64,000 nt of DNA from Metabacillus kandeliae (GTDB taxonomy: Bacteria > Bacillota > Bacilli > Bacillales > Bacillaceae): positions 948,062 to 1,012,061 of the forward strand of contig NZ_JAJOZE010000001.1 of assembly GCF_021166585.1 (NCBI RefSeq), given 5' to 3'. Positions 60,702 through 64,000 of this stretch are shown piece by piece (position 1 is the stretch's first letter; each line of letters starts with the position of its first letter). The position numbers and the translations under genes are program-made. The notes under the pieces were generated by a model. It did not search any database. It was not told the DNA's origin and saw only the letters and a list, made by a program, of their open reading frames with translations.

Positions 60702-61523
60702 ATGAAACGATTAGAGAACAAGGTCGCCATCATAACAGGCGCCGCTACAGGCATTGGAAAAGCTGCAGCAGAAAGATTTGCAGAAGAAGGAGCAGCTGTT
60801 CTTTGCGCAGATATTAAGCTCGAAGAATTAAATGAAACAGTTAACAGCATAGCTGAAAAAAATGGCAGAGCTAAAGCTTATGAGGTGGATGTATCTAATG
60901 AAAACAGCGTAAAGAACTTCGCTGATAAAGTGAAAGAAGAATACGGAACAGTCAGCATTCTGTTTAATAATGCCGGTACGGATCAGGAAGGCGGCAAGCT
61001 TCACGAATACCCTGTTGAGCTGTTTGACAGGCTGATTTCTGTTGACCTCAGAGGCACTTTTTTAATGAGTAAATACATCATCCCGCTTATGCTCGAAAAC
61101 GGCGGTTCCATTATTAATAATGCTTCTATGTCAGGAAGCGCCGCAGATCTTGACCGTTCAGGCTATAATGCGGCAAAAGGAGCCATCATTAATTTAACAA
61201 AGGCTATGGCCATTGATTACGGAAGAAGTGGGATAAGAGTCAACTCCGTTTCTCCTGGAACCATTGAAACTCCTCTTGTCAGCCATCTTGCCGGCAGCAA
61301 AGAAGAGGAACAGGGAGAAAAATTCAGAGAGGCGCAAAAATGGGTAACACCAATGGGCAGGATCGGAAATCCTTCTGAGATTGCATCTGTTGCCCTTTTC
61401 CTTGCGTCAGCCGACAGCTCTTTTGTCACAGGTGAGGATATTCGGGCAGACGGCGGTGTAATGGCTTATACATGGCCTGGGAAAATGCTGTTTGAGGAGG
61501 GCTGGAAGGAAGAAACAGAATAA
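60702..61523 (+). CDS. Short-chain dehydrogenase (SDR family)
   Basis: SDR of 273 residues. Cofactor loop TGAATGIGKAAAERF, NNAGTDQEGG after strand 4, and YNAAKGAIINLTKAMA with the catalytic YxxxK. NNASMSGSAADLD holds the catalytic serine. Close to the FabG/glucose dehydrogenase-like group; substrate unknown. GAAGGAGGC precedes the start. No close partner gene. Confidence 0.9.
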   Translation: MKRLENKVAIITGAATGIGKAAAERFAEEGAAVLCADIKLEELNETVNSIAEKNGRAKAYEVDVSNENSVKNFADKVKEEYGTVSILFNNAGTDQEGGKLHEYPVELFDRLISVDLRGTFLMSKYIIPLMLENGGSIINNASMSGSAADLDRSGYNAAKGAIINLTKAMAIDYGRSGIRVNSVSPGTIETPLVSHLAGSKEEEQGEKFREAQKWVTPMGRIGNPSEIASVALFLASADSSFVTGEDIRADGGVMAYTWPGKMLFEEGWKEETE

Positions 61524-61696
61524 GGACTGGATACGCGGGGGTCAGACACGAAATCGAAAGAAATATTTCCTGCGCTAACCTTGAAAGCGAGAGACAAGCC
61601 TGAAATCGAATAAACTCGATATCTTGTGGAACAGAGAATTTGAAAAGCAGCATCCGCTTGTGCTGACAGTCATACCTGACAGAGCTTAGAAAATAG

Positions 61697-61733
61697 AAAC
61701 AGCCGCAATCCTAAAAAAATGGCGGCTGTTTTT
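61697..61733 (+). terminator. Intrinsic terminator
   Basis: AACAGCCGC pairs with GCGGCTGTT across an A-rich loop, then TTTTTGCTTTT. It ends any transcript from the 61.5 kb gap. Confidence 0.75.
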
Positions 61734-61742
61734 GCTTTTCAG

Positions 61743-61773
61743 TTGACTTAAACCATGGTTTAAGACTTAAGAT
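61743..61773 (+). promoter_or_regulatory. MerR-type promoter of the MerR-SDR operon
   Basis: TTGACT, 19-base spacer, TAAGAT. CTTAAACCATGGTTTAAG (61747-61764), a perfect 18-bp palindrome, fills the spacer, as at MerR-activated promoters such as those of AdhR-like regulators. Confidence 0.8.
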
Positions 61774-61806
61774 GAATTTGTCGACGTACTAAATGGAGGA
61801 TTTGAA

Positions 61807-62217
61807 GTGAACTATTATTCTATTGGCCAGGCCGCAGAAAAATTCGGTATTACGGAGTCAGCGCTGCGTTATTATGAAAAAAAAGGCTTATTGCCGCTAA
61901 TGGAGCGGGATGAAGCCGGCAGAAGAATCTTCTCAGAGAACCAGATGGCATTGTTTGAAACTGTGCTTTGTTTAAAAAATACGAATATGCCAATTAGTAA
62001 GATAAAACAATACATTGAATGGGTAGTAGAAGGAGACAGCACGATAGAACAGAGACTCTCCATGATGGAGAAGCATAAAAAAGCGGTATTGGCGGAAATT
62101 TCTTTAATGACCGTATCCATTAAGAGAATTGATTATAAAATTTCGCGTTATTTGGACGCTATTCAAAAGAATGACCTTTTAAGGGAAGCAGAAAATGATG
62201 TCCAGATTCTAACTTAA
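61807..62217 (+). CDS. MerR family regulator (aldehyde/stress type)
   Basis: Protein of 136 residues. HTH at residues 4-25 (YSIGQAAEKFGITESALRYY), coiled dimerisation helix (residues 75-110). It is shorter than the TipAS regulator, like B. subtilis AdhR or YraB, which respond to aldehydes through a cysteine; only one cysteine (TVLCLKN) is visible. GTG start behind GGAGGA. The downstream SDR starts 65 bases on. Confidence 0.88.
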   Translation: MNYYSIGQAAEKFGITESALRYYEKKGLLPLMERDEAGRRIFSENQMALFETVLCLKNTNMPISKIKQYIEWVVEGDSTIEQRLSMMEKHKKAVLAEISLMTVSIKRIDYKISRYLDAIQKNDLLREAENDVQILT

Positions 62218-62281
62218 TGATGGTAAAAAGCAGACTTCTCTTGATTTGCCAGCAAACAATACAGAAAGAGGGATCTTTTTT

Positions 62282-63040
62282 ATGAAACGATCAGGAAACA
62301 CCATTCTTATTACAGGCGGCAGCACAGGAATAGGGTTAGCTTTTGCAGAGCGCTTTTTAAAAGCGGAAAATACGGTGATTGTTTGCGGCAGGCGTGAAAG
62401 TGCGCTGGAAAGCGCAAAGGAAAAATACCCAGATTTGATTACTCGTGTTGCTGACGTAAGCAAAGAAAATGGCCGCACAGAATTATTTAAATGGGTAGCG
62501 GAAAATCATCATGAGGTTAATGTGCTCGTTAACAATGCCGGGATTCAGCAGCGTTTTAACGTGTTAAAAGCTGAGGCAGAGGACAATTGGGATTATTATA
62601 AAAATGAAATCACAACAAACGTTGAAGCGCCTTTCCATCTTTCTATGCTTTTTGCGCCATACTTAGCGCAAAAAGAATACGGTGCAATCATAAATGTCAC
62701 ATCAGGTTTGGCTTTTACACCATTTGTCATTGCACCGATTTATTCGGCTACAAAGGCTGCCCTGCATTCATTTACCATGAGCCTGAGGCATCAATTGTCA
62801 GAAACATCAGTTGAGGTAATTGAAGTTGCTCCTCCCGCTGTAAAGACAGATTTAGGCGGAGCGGGTCTTCATACTTCCGGTGAGCCGTTGGATGAATTTG
62901 CAGACGGTATTTTCAGAGGGCTTGAAGAGGGAAAAAGCGAAATTGGCTATGGCAGCTCGGCGGACCGATTGCGCATGTCACGGGATGATATTGATGATTA
63001 TACTGAAAAAATGTACAATGCAACGAAGCATACCATATAA
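62282..63040 (+). CDS. Short-chain dehydrogenase, DltE-like
   Basis: SDR of 252 residues. Cofactor loop TGGSTGIGLAFAERF, NNAGIQQRF and YSATKAALHSFTMSLR with the catalytic YxxxK. Similar to Bacillus DltE-type reductases. ATG at 62282 follows AGAGGG; the upstream in-frame part has no site. As the only partner of the MerR gene, a role in carbonyl detoxification is likely. Confidence 0.9.
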   Translation: MKRSGNTILITGGSTGIGLAFAERFLKAENTVIVCGRRESALESAKEKYPDLITRVADVSKENGRTELFKWVAENHHEVNVLVNNAGIQQRFNVLKAEAEDNWDYYKNEITTNVEAPFHLSMLFAPYLAQKEYGAIINVTSGLAFTPFVIAPIYSATKAALHSFTMSLRHQLSETSVEVIEVAPPAVKTDLGGAGLHTSGEPLDEFADGIFRGLEEGKSEIGYGSSADRLRMSRDDIDDYTEKMYNATKHTI

Positions 63041-63046
63041 TAATAA

Positions 63047-63094
63047 GAAAGGCAAAGCCCATATTTTTATTTAGGGCTTTGCCTTTCCTTTATT
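63047..63094. terminator. Bidirectional terminator
   Basis: GAAAGGCAAAGCCC pairs with GGGCTTTGCCTTTC between the convergent SDR and 103-residue hypothetical genes. Confidence 0.85.
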
Positions 63095-63401
63095 TTCGCT
63101 TCTTCTTTTTTAGATTTTCCATTTCCTCTGAAACCGCAAAAGCGAGGTCATCGTTATTGTAAAGTGATAATACCCCTAATAATGTGTCAAAGGAAATGTC
63201 TCCAGCTTCTTCCTTCGGCACTGTCAGAGATAAGGCATGCTGCAGGGCTTGATTGCTTTGCTGGTTTGGATAAGCCTTTGCATATACGTCTTCAGGGACG
63301 AGGCCGTGATTAATGCACCACTGGGCAAAGACGAGGATCATCATTTCCTCATCCTTTTGATATTGCTGGATAATGGCTTGCTGAAGCTCTTTTGGTTCCA
63401 T
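63090..63401 (-). CDS. Conserved hypothetical protein, small acidic/basic helical
   Basis: Protein of 103 residues, predicted helical, with MEPKELQQAIIQQYQKDEEM at the start and a lysine-rich tail (NLKKKKRK). It has one cysteine. I do not recognise the family with confidence. AGGAG-type site (CAGGAGC) precedes the ATG. Confidence 0.65.
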   Translation of the reverse strand: MEPKELQQAIIQQYQKDEEMMILVFAQWCINHGLVPEDVYAKAYPNQQSNQALQHALSLTVPKEEAGDISFDTLLGVLSLYNNDDLAFAVSEEMENLKKKKRK

Positions 63402-63567
63402 ATTTAAGCTCCTGTCCTATTGATGTTTAAAGAGTATCATATTTTTTCCGAGTATGGTAAGAGTGCGGTTTCTGTGAGATAATACGGAGGATTTCTAGAA
63501 GCGGGATAATAAGACAGTGCTTAATGAGCAATAATGAGAAGGAAAGCGCATAAAGGAGGCAAAACCA

Positions 63568-63828
63568 ATGGATAAAGTTGAAGTGGGAGATATTTTTCTG
63601 ATGGAAAATGAGGATGGCCAGGAAGAAGAGCTTGAAGTGCTTGGTACTGCAGAAATTAACGGCGTGCAATATGCAGCAGTCAGCTTCTCGGCCGATTTAG
63701 AGAGCTTGTCAGCTGAAGATATTGAACTTTTCTTCCTGCGCGTTGAAGAAGACGGAGAATTGTCAGAGATAGAAAGCGACGAAGAATTTAATGAAGTCAC
63801 AAAAGCATTTGATAGCCAAAATAGCTGA
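63568..63828 (+). CDS. DUF1292 family protein
   Basis: Acidic protein of 86 residues. EVGDIFLMENEDGQEEELEVL and AEDIELFFLRVEEDGE match the short DUF1292 family found near the yrrK/yrzL locus of bacilli. AAAGGAGGCAA precedes the start. Function unknown. Confidence 0.85.
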   Translation: MDKVEVGDIFLMENEDGQEEELEVLGTAEINGVQYAAVSFSADLESLSAEDIELFFLRVEEDGELSEIESDEEFNEVTKAFDSQNS

Positions 63829-63831
63829 TAG

Positions 63832-63862
63832 ACTGGGGCTTATTTAAGCCCCAGCTGCATTT
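63832..63862 (+). terminator. Terminator
   Basis: CTGGGGCTTA pairs perfectly with TAAGCCCCAG, then a short T-run (TTTTA). Confidence 0.65.
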
Positions 63863-63877
63863 TATGCGATAGTAAGG

Positions 63878-64000
63878 ATGAAAAAAGAGATGAAGCAGAC
63901 GAATAAATTTGTTTATACTTATACATACAGTTTAGAAGAACAGTCTCTCTGCATGCTGGAAATGCGGACTTTTTTTAATGATGGAATAAAAGAAAGCTTT
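63878..64000 (+). CDS. Partial gene at the right edge
   Basis: Open frame running off the window, starting MKKEMKQTNKFVYTYTY and reaching LEMRTFF before the edge. Either ATG (63878 or 63890) could be the start. The opening resembles the start of Bacillus TRM11-like RNA methyltransferases, but too little is visible to be sure. Confidence 0.5.
   Translation, partial: MKKEMKQTNKFVYTYTYSLEEQSLCMLEMRTFFNDGIKESF

Noticed and set aside
61776-61800. GACGTACTAAAT before the MerR gene resembles part of a Ter core
   Set aside because: The TAT of the core and the TTC end are missing, and the sequence overlaps the ribosome site of the MerR gene; probably chance.

Overview
The window reads as one stretch of chromosome from a moderately AT-rich Gram-positive bacterium of the Bacillaceae. 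The grounds are strong AGGAGG-type ribosome sites, common GTG and TTG starts, intrinsic terminators after most units, a CsbD gene behind a sigma-B type promoter, and Bacillus-type families (Rtp, DUF2512, DUF3219, IDEAL, DUF4003, YqcI/YcgG). An rtp gene preceded by two Ter-like sites at about 1.5-1.6 kb suggests that the window lies in the replication terminus region. No rRNA, tRNA, CRISPR array, prophage or intact transposase gene was seen.

Layout. 0-9.9 kb: oxidoreductase, deoxyribosyltransferase, rtp with Ter-like sites, HpaB-type monooxygenase, small membrane and zinc-finger proteins, HAD phosphatase, aldo/keto reductase, CsbD, PanE-like reductase, EamA transporter, DCC protein. 9.9-21.4 kb: a MITE-like element, GNAT enzyme, YeeE/YedE transporter, VanW lipoprotein, an MBL-TetR-DUF2568 operon behind a palindromic operator, short-chain dehydrogenases, a structured repeat, flavodoxin-like protein, zinc alcohol dehydrogenase, TopB. 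21.4-26.5 kb: Cro/CI regulator with repeated sites over its promoter, a methyltransferase behind 30-bp direct repeats, then moeA-mobB-moaD-moaA-mobA for molybdenum cofactor. 26.5-37.5 kb: a predicted minus-strand small RNA, YqcI/YcgG protein, the first 21-bp-periodic repeat array, VOC, LLM oxidoreductase, TerD-TerB fusion, DUF817/DUF4003 pair, TrhO, nitroreductase, small membrane proteins, a cysteine-free HesB-like protein, Rrf2, IDEAL and DUF3219 proteins.

37.5-44.7 kb: LacI regulator, AfuA/FbpA-type ABC importer, TIM-barrel isomerase and MFS transporter, together a catabolic or uptake locus of unknown substrate. 44.7-54.7 kb: second LLM enzyme, Fsr-like and MATE efflux pumps, LacI plus GH13 amylase pair, GNAT, SGNH hydrolase with an ABC exporter. 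54.7-64 kb: second MITE copy, CSCC-motif permease divergent from selD-mnmH (2-selenouridine in tRNA), zinc-ribbon membrane protein, TipAS-type MerR, the second 21-bp array, GpmA, SDR, MerR-SDR operon, small proteins, and a partial gene at the right edge.

The most unusual signals are the two related 21-bp-periodic arrays (27.6 and 59.5 kb), both ending at the same offset in an AGCCGGCT palindrome; the predicted small RNA with promoter and terminator at 26.5 kb; and the two Ter-like sites lying in direct rather than opposed orientation upstream of rtp. All function calls come from reading the sequence and from family knowledge; no database search was run.
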